This document shows, in pieces, positions 8,370-15,893 of a DNA stretch of 38,807 bases (within the stretch, counting starts at the first letter, position 1; every line of letters begins with the position of its first letter). The stretch covers positions 1-38,807 of the forward strand of contig JAGXAR010000031.1 in the NCBI GenBank assembly GCA_018971525.1, given 5' to 3'. Origin of the DNA: Nitrospirota bacterium (GTDB lineage: Bacteria > Nitrospirota > Nitrospiria > Nitrospirales > Nitrospiraceae). A program made the translations under genes and the position numbers. The notes under the pieces are model-generated. The model did not search any database and had not been told where the DNA came from. It saw only the letters and a program-made list of their open reading frames with translations.

Positions 8370-8930
8370 TCACCTCCACGACACGATTTCCGGTTCTCTT
8401 CTTGCCACCGGAGGCCGGTCGCCCATTGGATATCCGACGATGACGGGAAACACCACGGTGTAGTCCTGCGGAATGGCGAGTGCGCGCTTGGTCCTCGCCA
8501 GATTCAGCCATGGACGCGCGAACCCGATCGGGCAGGTTCCCAAACCCATCGCATGAGCGGCCAGCATCAAGTTTTGAGCAGCGAGCGAGCAATCCTCTTC
8601 TGCATGCACCCCCTCGGGCTTTGCGCAGACGATGATCAACGTGCCGGCATTGTAGAAAACGTTGTACTCGGGATTCGCCAGCTCCTCCCGATGGTTGTAG
8701 AGCGGCGACTGGGGCTTCAGGGTCTTCAGCACGTGCGCTTTGACGCGGTTCGAATACTGCGCGAGCAGCTTCCCATCTTGAACGACCGCAAACGCCCATG
8801 GCTGCTGATTCAAAGCACTGGGCGCCTGAACGGCAGCCTGAATGAGTGATTCGACCACCGGCTTCTCGACCTGCTGGTCGGTATAGGAACGGACAGACCG
8901 ACGGCTGTAAATCGCATCCATGAGATCCAT
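8370..8930 (-). CDS. Nitroreductase-family flavoprotein
   Basis: FMN-dependent NAD(P)H oxidoreductase of 186 residues. The N-terminal DAIYSRRSVRSYTDQQVEK is the FMN-binding 'I..RRSvR.y' motif. It is followed by AVQAPSALNQQPWAFAVV, and by EEDCSLAAQNLMLAAHAMGLG in the dimer-interface helix. The start at 8930 is chosen because a very strong ribosome site (AAGGAGGGAGG) precedes it. Extension upstream to 8972 runs through that site. The physiological substrate is unknown. It sits 52 bases upstream of the ddh-like gene, probably in the same operon. Confidence 0.9.
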   Translation of the reverse strand: MDLMDAIYSRRSVRSYTDQQVEKPVVESLIQAAVQAPSALNQQPWAFAVVQDGKLLAQYSNRVKAHVLKTLKPQSPLYNHREELANPEYNVFYNAGTLIIVCAKPEGVHAEEDCSLAAQNLMLAAHAMGLGTCPIGFARPWLNLARTKRALAIPQDYTVVFPVIVGYPMGDRPPVARREPEIVSWR

Positions 8931-8990
8931 ACAGCGACCTCCCTCCTTGCCACGCTGCGCGAGCAGCGGCACAGGATCGGCGTGAAGGGG

Positions 8991-9215
8991 CTACCAGAGA
9001 CCGAAGTTTACATCCTTGAACGGGATCGTTTCCCATTGTTCCTGTTCCGGGTCCAAAATCGCGATTTCAAATTTCGATGGAAACACTCTCATCCCCTTCG
9101 GTCGGACCCAGGTATCCGACTTCGAGGATTTGAAGTACAAGTGGGGTCTGGCTTGGGCATAATCTCGAGCATGAAATAACTCCAGTAATCGGAATGCGTC
9201 TTTAAATGTCACCAC
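8991..9215 (-). CDS. Small conserved-looking hypothetical protein
   Basis: About 74 residues. The start is set at a GTG at 9215 (or the adjacent GTG at 9212), preceded by AGGAGGAGG. The longer frame to 9263 passes through this site. The sequence contains FKDAFRLLELFHARDYAQA and ends FKDVNFGLW. It has a balanced soluble composition with no signal peptide or membrane segment. It lies 60 bases upstream of the nitroreductase on the same strand. I do not recognise the family. Confidence 0.55.
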   Translation of the reverse strand: MVTFKDAFRLLELFHARDYAQARPHLYFKSSKSDTWVRPKGMRVFPSKFEIAILDPEQEQWETIPFKDVNFGLW

Positions 9216-9650
9216 GTCCTCCTCCTGCCTTCCCGCCGACCTTGTTAGCTCTTCACTGAGCAATCCGAATGCCGGACGCCGATGATGAGCATTCTTTCCC
9301 CCTAGAATCTCCCTTTGAAGAGCAATGACGATGAGATCGGATCATTCCCGGAGGATTCACAGATCATGTAAGAAGGACGACGAATTCCAATCCCGGTGGA
9401 TTCTGGCGACCTTTCGCCACACCAGAGTTGCTGCATCTGTAGCGGATCGCCACAAACATCTGCAGTGATCCCTTGGTTTATCAATTTCAAACCCAACAAT
9501 TTTCAACAAGTGGACGGCGGACCGGTGTCCGGATGGCATGGCTTCGTTCTTGCCATTGCAATCACAGTAGTGGCATGCTACGGAAAAACCATTTCAGCAT
9601 GGCAAGAGGTCGAGGGCATGCACAACTGGGGCAAGAGAACAACATCACCG
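9216..9650. other. Intergenic stretch without a convincing gene
   Basis: No frame here has a good ribosome site together with protein-like composition. The stretch is somewhat AT-richer than its surroundings. It separates the leftward 8991-9215 gene from the rightward block and leads directly into the MITE-like repeat. It presumably contains the promoter for the leftward operon, which I could not pinpoint. Confidence 0.4.
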
Positions 9651-9790
9651 CAGGATGCTCAAAAAATCAGCCCGGTAAGACCGCAGGAAGCGAAGTAGGC
9701 TCAGGTCGAGGTCAAGGTTGAGCGAAGATTCGATTGCTTTATCTCAGCCTTAACCTTCCGATAGCGCTGGCGGACTTTTTCAGCATCCTG
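9651..9790 (-). repeat. MITE-like palindrome-ended repeat, copy 2
   Basis: This is the reverse complement of the repeat at 199-351, about 13 bases shorter. Read leftwards it begins caggatgctgaaaaagtccg and passes through a similar tcaaccttgacctcgacct core. It ends in the inverted form of the start (tttttgagcatcctg). The two copies are in opposite orientation and bracket a 9.3-kb segment. Confidence 0.8.
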
Positions 9791-9846
9791 ACAGTCACGA
9801 AACGCATTGGTTCGGGGTTCAGCATACAGAAGGAAGGACTCACGCT

Positions 9847-10185
9847 ATGAGAACGAAGCTATACTCACTCTGTCTTGTTTTCGTCATTGGACTCATGACG
9901 CTGATGCCCCCCCTCGCGACCGCCGCAACAGAGACTATCCAGCGGACGGTGCGAGGTACAGTAATGGCCGCAAATCCTGCCGTCGATCCTCAGACGATCG
10001 TCGTGAAAGTCATACTGCCAAATAAGGAAGAGTTGATTGTGGGGGCTCGTGTCCCAACTGACGCCAAGATCACGCGAGGCACGCGAACTACAGGGTTGGC
10101 CGACCTCAAGGTCGGAGAAGCAGCCGAGGTTACATACCTGAAATCGCCGGATGGCTTGATTGCACGATCCATTCACGTTCGATAA
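9847..10185 (+). CDS. Small exported protein (DUF5666-like)
   Basis: The 112-residue precursor has a clear Sec signal peptide (MRTKLYSLCLVFVIGLMTL, cleavage near ATA-AT). The mature part is a small beta-rich domain (VRGTVMAANPAVDPQTIVVK, then KVGEAAEVTYLKSPDGLIA). Its layout is like DUF5666/OB-type periplasmic domains that pair a 'GxVxxxd...ivv' strand with 'l.vGd.v.v.y'. The ribosome site AAGGAAGGA is upstream. It precedes the Pal-type lipoprotein by 13 bases and is likely in its operon. The role is unknown. Confidence 0.75.
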   Translation: MRTKLYSLCLVFVIGLMTLMPPLATAATETIQRTVRGTVMAANPAVDPQTIVVKVILPNKEELIVGARVPTDAKITRGTRTTGLADLKVGEAAEVTYLKSPDGLIARSIHVR

Positions 10186-10198
10186 CCAAGGAGCGCCC

Positions 10199-10912
10199 AT
10201 GTCGACTCGGTGCCACCAATCCTATTTCCGTTTCTGCCTCTGCCTGCTTGTTGTTGCGATGCTGTCCGGCTGCGCAAGCCGGAAGATCGTCACGGCAGTC
10301 GAGGACCAGAGTTATCTCCCGGGGCCGGCACCCCAAGCCCAAGCGCCTGTGGCGGAGGCAGAGGTTCCCCCGCCAGCTCCAGTGGAAGCAGCAAAAGCGG
10401 AGTCAACGCGAGTCCAGGCAGAACCAGTCCAGCCGGCACCAGTCCAGCCAGAACCGGTCCAGCCGGCACCAGCCCAGGCTGAAAAGCCGGTACCTCCGGC
10501 GGTGGTGGAAGAAAAACTGGTCGCAGAAAAACCGATTGTTCCCGCACCTCCGTCTCAGCCGGCGGTGCCTCAGACCAGGCCGATACCCGAACTATCCGAT
10601 GTCCTTTTTGATTTTGACCGGTTTGTGATTCGCGATGATGCCCGGTCCGGGCTCGAAGCCAACGCCGGTCTTCTGAAGGCACAATCCGGCCAAAACATCC
10701 TGATCGAAGGTCACTGTGACGAGCGGGGAACGAGCGCCTATAACTTGGTCTTGGGCGAGCGCCGCGCACAGGCGGTCGCGCAGTATCTCCGGGACCTCGG
10801 CGTCCCCTCATCACAGATGCAGATCACGAGTTATGGGAAAGAACGCCCTTTTTGCGCGGAACACAGTGAGGCCTGTTGGCAATCGAATCGACGGGCTCAC
10901 TTCACCAGATAG
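10199..10912 (+). CDS. pal: Peptidoglycan-associated lipoprotein (Pal/OmpA family)
   Basis: The 237-residue outer-membrane lipoprotein has a signal peptide with lipobox LSGC. A long Pro/Ala/Glu-rich linker contains tandem VQPAP/VQPEP units. The OmpA-C domain at the C-terminus has DVLFDFDRFVIRDD, then NILIEGHCDERGTSAYNLVLG and GERRAQAVAQYLRDLGV, which are the peptidoglycan-binding signatures. ATG 10199 is chosen because AAGGAG lies five bases upstream. Pal normally works with TolB to tether the outer membrane; no tol genes are in the window. The extended repeat linker is longer than in Escherichia coli Pal. Confidence 0.9.
   Translation: MSTRCHQSYFRFCLCLLVVAMLSGCASRKIVTAVEDQSYLPGPAPQAQAPVAEAEVPPPAPVEAAKAESTRVQAEPVQPAPVQPEPVQPAPAQAEKPVPPAVVEEKLVAEKPIVPAPPSQPAVPQTRPIPELSDVLFDFDRFVIRDDARSGLEANAGLLKAQSGQNILIEGHCDERGTSAYNLVLGERRAQAVAQYLRDLGVPSSQMQITSYGKERPFCAEHSEACWQSNRRAHFTR
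10421..10483 (+). repeat. Tandem 15-base repeats in the pal linker
   Basis: Imperfect copies of a 15-base unit (gtccagccggcaccа-type, encoding VQPAP or VQPEP) follow each other within the Pal-type gene. They encode EPVQPAPVQPEPVQPAPAQ. Such in-frame repeats can change linker length by slippage without breaking the frame. Confidence 0.75.
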
Positions 10913-10981
10913 TCAACGAGCAGATGGAGAGGCGAGTCGGAAGAATGGTTCTTGAGAGTCCTTGAATGTAAGGAGGGTCCT

Positions 10982-11608
10982 GTGAAGAGACGTCGGATGC
11001 TGCTCATGTGCTGGGTCAGTCTCATAGCCTTGGCTGGATGCGCCGGCACAGGCGAGGTCATTCCGCTCCAGATCCACCCCATCTTGGCGAAGTCCGAGGC
11101 GGTTTCAAAGCCGACTCCCACCCTTCGTGTAGCGGTAGGGTCGATTGAGGACGGTCGGAGCCATAAGACAGGCCTCGGAGTCCGGACACACCTCTGGGGC
11201 GGCGTCAGCTACTTCGATGTACCGGGAGGCAACCCCGCTGACGTGGTCGCCCAAGCCCTGGTCGACTATCTGACCGCGAAGGGCTGGCAGGTGACGAAGC
11301 GAGGGGACGGCGAGACCGGTGCCGATGTCGTCTTCACGGGAAAAATCCTCGACTTTTCAGTCCACGCCAAGAGCCGGGTCGGCTTCACCGAGGTCACGGC
11401 GAAAACGAAGGTCGCGTTACAAGCACAGAATGTCGCAGACGGGAGCGCGATCCGCATGACCCTGAATGGGAACGGAGCAGACGACGTTTTTTGGTTCGAT
11501 CCGGAGGATGCCCAAGCGCTGCTGAACGACGTCTTGACCGACAGTTTCGGGAAGTTGGTCCAGGATACGACCGTGGAGAACAAGCAGTTACGGCTAAAAA
11601 ACCCGTAA
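10982..11608 (+). CDS. YajG-like outer-membrane lipoprotein
   Basis: The 208-residue precursor starts at a GTG preceded by AAGGAGGGTCCT. The signal peptide (MLLMCWVSLIALAGC) ends in lipobox LAGC. The mature domain has VAVGSIEDGRSHK, DVVAQALVDYLTAKGWQV and ADVVFTGKILDFSVHAKSR. This follows the pattern of the YajG family, in which a lipoprotein domain predicts 'v.DxR......ig' followed by a helix and strands. Function is unknown, probably envelope related. It sits 69 bases downstream of the Pal gene on the same strand. Confidence 0.75.
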   Translation: MKRRRMLLMCWVSLIALAGCAGTGEVIPLQIHPILAKSEAVSKPTPTLRVAVGSIEDGRSHKTGLGVRTHLWGGVSYFDVPGGNPADVVAQALVDYLTAKGWQVTKRGDGETGADVVFTGKILDFSVHAKSRVGFTEVTAKTKVALQAQNVADGSAIRMTLNGNGADDVFWFDPEDAQALLNDVLTDSFGKLVQDTTVENKQLRLKNP

Positions 11609-11642
11609 CAAAACCGGCTGCTTCAAGCAAAGGGGGATCCCC

Positions 11643-12110
11643 ATGAACGTCCAAGACATCATGACCAGCGATGTGCAATGTTGCGGTCCGGACACCAATC
11701 TGGCTGCCGCCGCCAAAATGATGTGGGATAGCGACTGCGGAGCCCTGCCCGTTCTGAATGTTCAGGGCCAGGTGATGGGCATGATCACGGATCGCGACAT
11801 CTGCATGGCCTCAGCCACCAAAAATAAACCAGCGTCGGACCTCACCGTCTGGGAAACAGTGTCCGGAAAGGCCTACAGCTGCCGCATGTCCGATGATGTC
11901 CATACCGCCCTGGACATTATGAAACGGGAGAAAGTCCGACGGCTCCCGGTCGTGGATGATGACGGGGTGCTCCAGGGCGTCATCGCCATGAACGATTTCG
12001 TTCTCCTCGCCGGAGAGGCGAAAGGGGGAAAGGCACCGGCTGTCTCCTACGAGGATGTCGTGCGGACGATGAAGGCGATCAGCGCGCACCGGGCGCTGGT
12101 GGAAATCTAA
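11643..12110 (+). CDS. CBS-pair domain protein
   Basis: The 155-residue soluble protein is made of two CBS domains. The first reads VQDIMTSDVQCCGPD to VLNVQGQVMGMITDRDICMA, the second SCRMSDDVHTALDIMKREKV to PVVDDDGVLQGVIAMNDFVL. CBS pairs bind adenosine nucleotides or SAM and act as energy or redox sensors. No effector domain is attached. The ribosome site is AAAGGGGGA. It may respond to the adenylate pool, which other genes in this region also touch (MAT, Prs, adenosine-specific kinase); that link is inference. Confidence 0.9.
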   Translation: MNVQDIMTSDVQCCGPDTNLAAAAKMMWDSDCGALPVLNVQGQVMGMITDRDICMASATKNKPASDLTVWETVSGKAYSCRMSDDVHTALDIMKREKVRRLPVVDDDGVLQGVIAMNDFVLLAGEAKGGKAPAVSYEDVVRTMKAISAHRALVEI

Positions 12111-12119
12111 TAAGACAGT

Positions 12120-12154
12120 TCTGAGTTATTTCCAACTCAGAATTTCCAACTCAG
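12120..12154 (+). terminator. Hairpin with direct repeats after the CBS gene
   Basis: A 7-bp stem (ctgagtt, six-base loop, aactcag) begins about ten bases after the CBS stop codon. Its right arm plus loop (atttccaactcag) is immediately repeated at 12142-12154, so alternative pairings are possible. There is no T-run, so it is a weak terminator or mRNA-stability hairpin. Confidence 0.4.
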
Positions 12155-12182
12155 CACTCAAGACTTAACCCTCCGAGGCGTC

Positions 12183-13910
12183 ATGTATCGTCGCGTCATG
12201 GCCTTCGACTTCGACGGCACGCTCGCCGTCAACGGGAACGTGCCTGCCGAGGTTGAATTAGCGCTGAAACAATGCCGCGACAGCGGCCACGTACTGTTCC
12301 TGGTCACAGGGCGTCGCTACGAGACCGTGGCCTTGGGCAGCCTGGAAGATCTCTTTGCCGGCATCGTGTGGGAAAACGGCGCGGTCCTGACGCATACTGC
12401 GAGTGGAGAGACGTATCTCCCGTTCGGCCAACTCGATGTGCGATTGCTCAAGGCCATCGAAGAAGCGGGCATTCCGTTCGAGCGGGGGCTCGCCATTGCC
12501 GCCACATGGACGCCCCACGACCAGGCGCTGTGGGGAATTCTCCGCTCACACGGCGGCAGTACCTCGATCGAATACAACAAAAGCGCAGTCATGGTGCTGC
12601 CACCCGGCGCGACGAAAGGGACCGGACTGGAACGGCTTCTCGCCTTGTGCGGCCTCTCGCCCAGAAACCTCGCGGCGTTCGGTGATGCAGAAAACGATCT
12701 CTCGATGCTGACCTTGGCCGAGGTCTCGGTCGCGGTAGCTGACGCAGTCCCCGCCGTCATCGAAACATCCGACGTCCTCGCCACAGCTCCGGGCCCTCAA
12801 GGGGTCCTTGAAATTCTCAAACAGTATCCGCTCGGCGGAAAATTTCTGGATATCCCGCTCAAGCGCGAGCGGCCGATCCTGCTCGGACAGACTGAATCCG
12901 GCGCAGCCATCAACATCCCCGCTGCGCGGCTGGCCGGACGTAATTTGGGGGTCTTCGGCAATTCCGCAACCGGTAAGTCGTGGATGGTCGGTCTGATTGC
13001 AGAAGGCCTCCATCATGAGGAGTATCAAGTTCTCCTCATCGACCCCGAAGGAGACTTTCGCGGACTTCGAGTCTTGCCGCGCTTTGTATCAGTCAGCGGT
13101 GACCGGACCACCCTCCCTCCTCCGTCCGCCGTGGTATCGCTCCTCGATGAGGGAGGCGTGTCTCTGGTCCTCGATCTGAGTCACTATCCCATCAGCTTGC
13201 GAAGCCACTATATTGCCGAACTGATTCGTGCCTTACGCCCCGTGCGCGAACAAAAATTCCGCCCCCATTGGATCGTCCTCGATGAAGCGCAGGAATTCCT
13301 GTTTGAGGGCAGCGAGGTGACCACGCTGGTTCGTCCCATGCTCGATGCCGGCGGATGGGCCTTCGTATCCTATCGACCGGATCGCCTCAGCGAGTCGGTG
13401 CTCACCTCACTCCACCACCTGCTCTTGACTCGGATCACGGACCGTCAGATCGGGGACTGTCTCCGGACCCACTGTGCCACCTGCAGTTTAAAAGGTGCAA
13501 GCCTCGATCAGATCCCGATGGGCAGTGCCCTTCTCTGCGGAGGGCAAATCGTCCGCATGCGCCCGGCCATCAGGCGCGTGCCCCACGTCCGTCATCTCTA
13601 CAAGTATCTCGACGTGCCTCTGCCGCCGTGGAAACGGTTCTCCTTCCGAACCGAGAAAGGCCACCTGGGGATAGAAGCAGCCAGTTTGTACGAACTGTCC
13701 CGCCTGATTCCGACCCTCCCACTGGAGAGCCTCGAATACCACGATCGCCGGGAGGATTTTGTGAAATGGACCGACTGCACGCTCGGCGACGGAGGCCTCG
13801 CCGCGCGTCTCCGAAAAGTGGCGAATCGCCACTATCAGGGAGAGGAACTCCGGGAGGCGCTCACGCAGGTTGTGTCAACGCACTATGAAGAGCTCCGACA
13901 ACTCAAGTAA
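12183..13910 (+). CDS. Fusion protein: HAD phosphatase + HerA/DUF87-type ATPase + DUF5752-like tail
   Basis: A single intact frame of 575 residues. Residues 1-215 are a Cof-type HAD hydrolase: motif I DFDGT (9-13), motif II VTGRR (41-45), a lysine in GATKGTGLE, and motif IV GDAENDLSML (167-176). Residues about 230-470 form a HerA/VirD4-like P-loop ATPase: Walker A GNSATGKS (259-266), LLIDPEGDF, and Walker B WIVLDEAQEF (363-372). Residues about 498-575 resemble the DUF5752 helical domain (SLYELSRLIPTLPLESLEYH, DFVKWTDCTLGDGGLAARL). Catalytic residues of both enzymes are present. HerA-type ATPases normally move DNA or protein, while the HAD half would hydrolyse a small phosphate ester. The combined role is unknown. 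Confidence 0.85.
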   Translation: MYRRVMAFDFDGTLAVNGNVPAEVELALKQCRDSGHVLFLVTGRRYETVALGSLEDLFAGIVWENGAVLTHTASGETYLPFGQLDVRLLKAIEEAGIPFERGLAIAATWTPHDQALWGILRSHGGSTSIEYNKSAVMVLPPGATKGTGLERLLALCGLSPRNLAAFGDAENDLSMLTLAEVSVAVADAVPAVIETSDVLATAPGPQGVLEILKQYPLGGKFLDIPLKRERPILLGQTESGAAINIPAARLAGRNLGVFGNSATGKSWMVGLIAEGLHHEEYQVLLIDPEGDFRGLRVLPRFVSVSGDRTTLPPPSAVVSLLDEGGVSLVLDLSHYPISLRSHYIAELIRALRPVREQKFRPHWIVLDEAQEFLFEGSEVTTLVRPMLDAGGWAFVSYRPDRLSESVLTSLHHLLLTRITDRQIGDCLRTHCATCSLKGASLDQIPMGSALLCGGQIVRMRPAIRRVPHVRHLYKYLDVPLPPWKRFSFRTEKGHLGIEAASLYELSRLIPTLPLESLEYHDRREDFVKWTDCTLGDGGLAARLRKVANRHYQGEELREALTQVVSTHYEELRQLK

Positions 13911-14209
13911 CACCCGGTGAACCGGATGGGACCTGAAACAAGGCTTCGTGGTGCAGACAGCGGCCGGTTCGGAGATCGGCCCTCGGGGGTGAACCGACCG
14001 GAACGCTGTCGCCTAATGCAACAGTCGAATTTTCCAAGTTGAGGCACCTTGGTCAATCAGACAGAGGGGCAGACCCCTCCGTCCTGTCGCACAGACGGCA
14101 ACCCCTGTGGAATCAAGGCTCTCTTGAGTCAGCTAGGCCAGGGTTTCCCGGCATGGTGCTTGCTGTTCACCTGATTGGCCATTCGAGTGACGACGCAACG
14201 AGGCACCCG
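13911..14209. other. Intergenic stretch with a long imperfect hairpin
   Basis: Outer arms gacagcg (13956-13962) and cgctgtc (14004-14010) and inner arms gccggttc (13963-13970) and gaaccgac (13991-13998) can form a two-part GC-rich stem around a loop of about 20 bases. It follows the fusion gene by about 45 bases and has no T-run. It could end the upstream transcript or lie in the leader of the next gene. No coding sequence is supported here. Confidence 0.45.
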
Positions 14210-14509
14210 ATGTCTTCTAAGGAAACCGCCGCACAGCCAGCCCACCAAACGAGACCCTTATCGAGCCCAGAGGCCTATGTAGCGAGGCGCCTTCTTCCTG
14301 TTTGTTGTGTCTGCGGACTCGTTCGTGACGAAACGGATTCGTCTTCTCATCGAACGCTCTGGGTCACGCCGGGATCGTATCGAAGAGCACACAACGTTCA
14401 TTCAACCGATCTTCGCTTCACGCATACCTATTGTCCCGATTGTTTCCTCCAGGCCCAAAACAGAATGAGAGAATTCTTCAAAGAACAAGACGTATCGGAA
14501 GACCATTGA
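14210..14509 (+). CDS. Small zinc-ribbon-like protein
   Basis: About 99 residues from ATG 14210. Two cysteine pairs are spaced as LPVCCVCGLVRDE and THTYCPDCF. This resembles the small 'CxxCxxIRD ... FTHGxCPxC' module often found beside response-regulator and PAS domains, here standing alone. The ribosome site is weak, so the start is uncertain. Function unknown. It lies upstream of dodecin on the same strand. Confidence 0.65.
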   Translation: MSSKETAAQPAHQTRPLSSPEAYVARRLLPVCCVCGLVRDETDSSSHRTLWVTPGSYRRAHNVHSTDLRFTHTYCPDCFLQAQNRMREFFKEQDVSEDH

Positions 14510-14578
14510 AGCCTGAACACAGTCCTGCGATCACCCTGTCAGCAATCGCGCTCACGCGCGCAACAAAGGAGGAGTCCC

Positions 14579-14779
14579 ATGTCCGTCGCGAAGATCATCG
14601 AGTTGAGTGCCGAATCTCCGAAAAGCTTCGAAGATGCCATTCAGGGCGGGATCGCCAAGGCATCCAAGACCGTGCACAACATCAAATCGGCTTGGGTGAA
14701 GGAGCAACATGTGGTGGTCGACAACGGCAAGGTCGCCTTGTATCGCGTGGACCTCAAAGTAACGTTCGTGCTGGATTGA
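14579..14779 (+). CDS. Dodecin (flavin storage/buffering protein)
   Basis: The 66-residue protein matches the dodecin family throughout. SVAKIIELSAESPKSFEDAI leads into the helix IAKASKTVHNIKSAWVKEQ, which contains the flavin-stacking tryptophan, and then the strand GKVALYRVDLKVTFVLD. Dodecins form hollow dodecamers that bind riboflavin, FMN or FAD. There is a strong ribosome site (AAAGGAGGAG). It lies 26 bases before the mlaC start and may be co-transcribed with it. Confidence 0.95.
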   Translation: MSVAKIIELSAESPKSFEDAIQGGIAKASKTVHNIKSAWVKEQHVVVDNGKVALYRVDLKVTFVLD

Positions 14780-14805
14780 CGAGTCATGGAGGGAGTAGGG
14801 GCCTC

Positions 14806-15600
14806 ATGCCACAAGTTGTTCCCCCAGAGGCTCGCAGGTCGCCGCCCGTTTCATCGCCGCGGCGACCAGGCCGCGGCTCGTCGGCCTGTTCGACGTTGAG
14901 ATCGGCCGGGTTGCCTGCGACCTCGCGCCGGCCTTGGATCGTTCGGAGCACGGCCCTCGCCCTTCCTTTATTTTTTGTCGCGCTTACTTGCAGCCTCGCG
15001 TTCGGTTCATCCGGCCAGCCTACGGAATCCCCCACTGAGGTGGTCCGCTCGACGCTCACCGAAGTCTTCCGCATCCTGGAAGACGAAAAGCTCAAAGATC
15101 CGGCCAAGCTCATCCCGCGCCGGCGTATGCTGGAAGAAGTCATCGCTTCGCACTTCGACTATACGGAAATGTCGAAGCGAGCGCTCGCGGCCAACTGGAC
15201 TCCCCTCACGGCAAGCGAGCGGGTTGAATTCGTCGAACTCTTCAAGAGCTTTCTCTCCGACCGCTATGCCGACAAAGTTGAAGGGTATTCAGGACAACAA
15301 GTATTTTATCTCTCCGAACGGATCGAGGGAAACTATGCGGAAGTGCGGACCGAACTGCGGTCGAGCAAAGTCGAAATCCCGATGGATTACCGTCTGCACG
15401 TGAAAGACGGGACGTGGCACGCCTACGACATCATCGCGGACGGAGTCAGCCTGGTGAAGAATTACCGCAGTCAGTTCGACAAGATCATCCGCTCCGACTC
15501 CTACCAGGAACTTGTCCGCCGGCTGCGCGAGCGCACCGTCGGCGAGGACAAGAAAAAGAAAGCCTCGCTCACGACCGTGGCGCACAGCCTCGCCGCCTGA
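14806..15600 (+). CDS. mlaC: MlaC/Ttg2D-family periplasmic phospholipid-binding protein
   Basis: About 264 residues. The mature domain has VVRSTLTEVFRILEDEKL, RRMLEEVIASHFDYTEMSKR, LTASERVEFVELFKSFLSDRYADKV and HVKDGTWHAYDIIADGVSLVKNYRSQF. These are the hallmarks of the MlaC family, which ferries phospholipids across the periplasm. ATG 14806 follows GGAGGGAGTAG. It leaves about 50 basic residues before the signal-type hydrophobic stretch (STALALPLFFVALTCSLAFG), unusually long for a signal peptide, so the true start may be a downstream alternative codon. No mlaA, mlaD, mlaE or mlaF is in the window, so this is an orphan copy. Confidence 0.88.
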   Translation: MPQVVPPEARRSPPVSSPRRPGRGSSACSTLRSAGLPATSRRPWIVRSTALALPLFFVALTCSLAFGSSGQPTESPTEVVRSTLTEVFRILEDEKLKDPAKLIPRRRMLEEVIASHFDYTEMSKRALAANWTPLTASERVEFVELFKSFLSDRYADKVEGYSGQQVFYLSERIEGNYAEVRTELRSSKVEIPMDYRLHVKDGTWHAYDIIADGVSLVKNYRSQFDKIIRSDSYQELVRRLRERTVGEDKKKKASLTTVAHSLAA

Positions 15601-15618
15601 TGACCTCGCCTCTCCTGC

Positions 15619-15870
15619 TCAGATATGCGGGGTGCCCGACCCGGGGAATGGTTTAATCCCCGCTCGTCCAGCCAGTTCATGGAGCTTTTCGTGGACTGAC
15701 TCGTTGTTATAGGACTGGACTTCTGAGAGCGCCAGGCAGTAGTCCGTCAGCGCCTCCAGCCAGACCTTCTGATTCTCGCAGGTCACAGGACCTTGTCGTG
15801 CTTCGTCGATCCTGAACGATGCCTCTTTGAGCTTGGCCGCTGCTGCAGCGAGATGTTTTGGCACTGACAT
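15619..15870 (-). CDS. Small hypothetical helical protein
   Basis: About 83 residues from ATG 15870 (an adjacent ATG lies at 15873), with AAGGAG in the right place. The composition is helical (HLAAAAAKLKEASFRIDEAR, then SVHEKLHELAGRAGI). One Cys lies in GPVTCENQ and another in DYCLALSEV. It is the last gene of the leftward group below the THUMP gene, 23 bases from that gene's stop. It converges with mlaC. No family recognised. Confidence 0.65.
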   Translation of the reverse strand: MSVPKHLAAAAAKLKEASFRIDEARQGPVTCENQKVWLEALTDYCLALSEVQSYNNESVHEKLHELAGRAGIKPFPGSGTPHI

Positions 15871-15893
15871 CATTACTCCTTTCTTGATGACGG

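Noticed and set aside
9530-9565. Possible sigma-54 promoter (tggcatgg...cttgcc)
   Set aside because: The spacing between the GG and GC elements is wrong for a -24/-12 promoter.
14431-14805. Upstream extension of the mlaC frame
   Set aside because: It runs out of frame through the zinc-ribbon end and dodecin; a good ribosome site lies at 14806.
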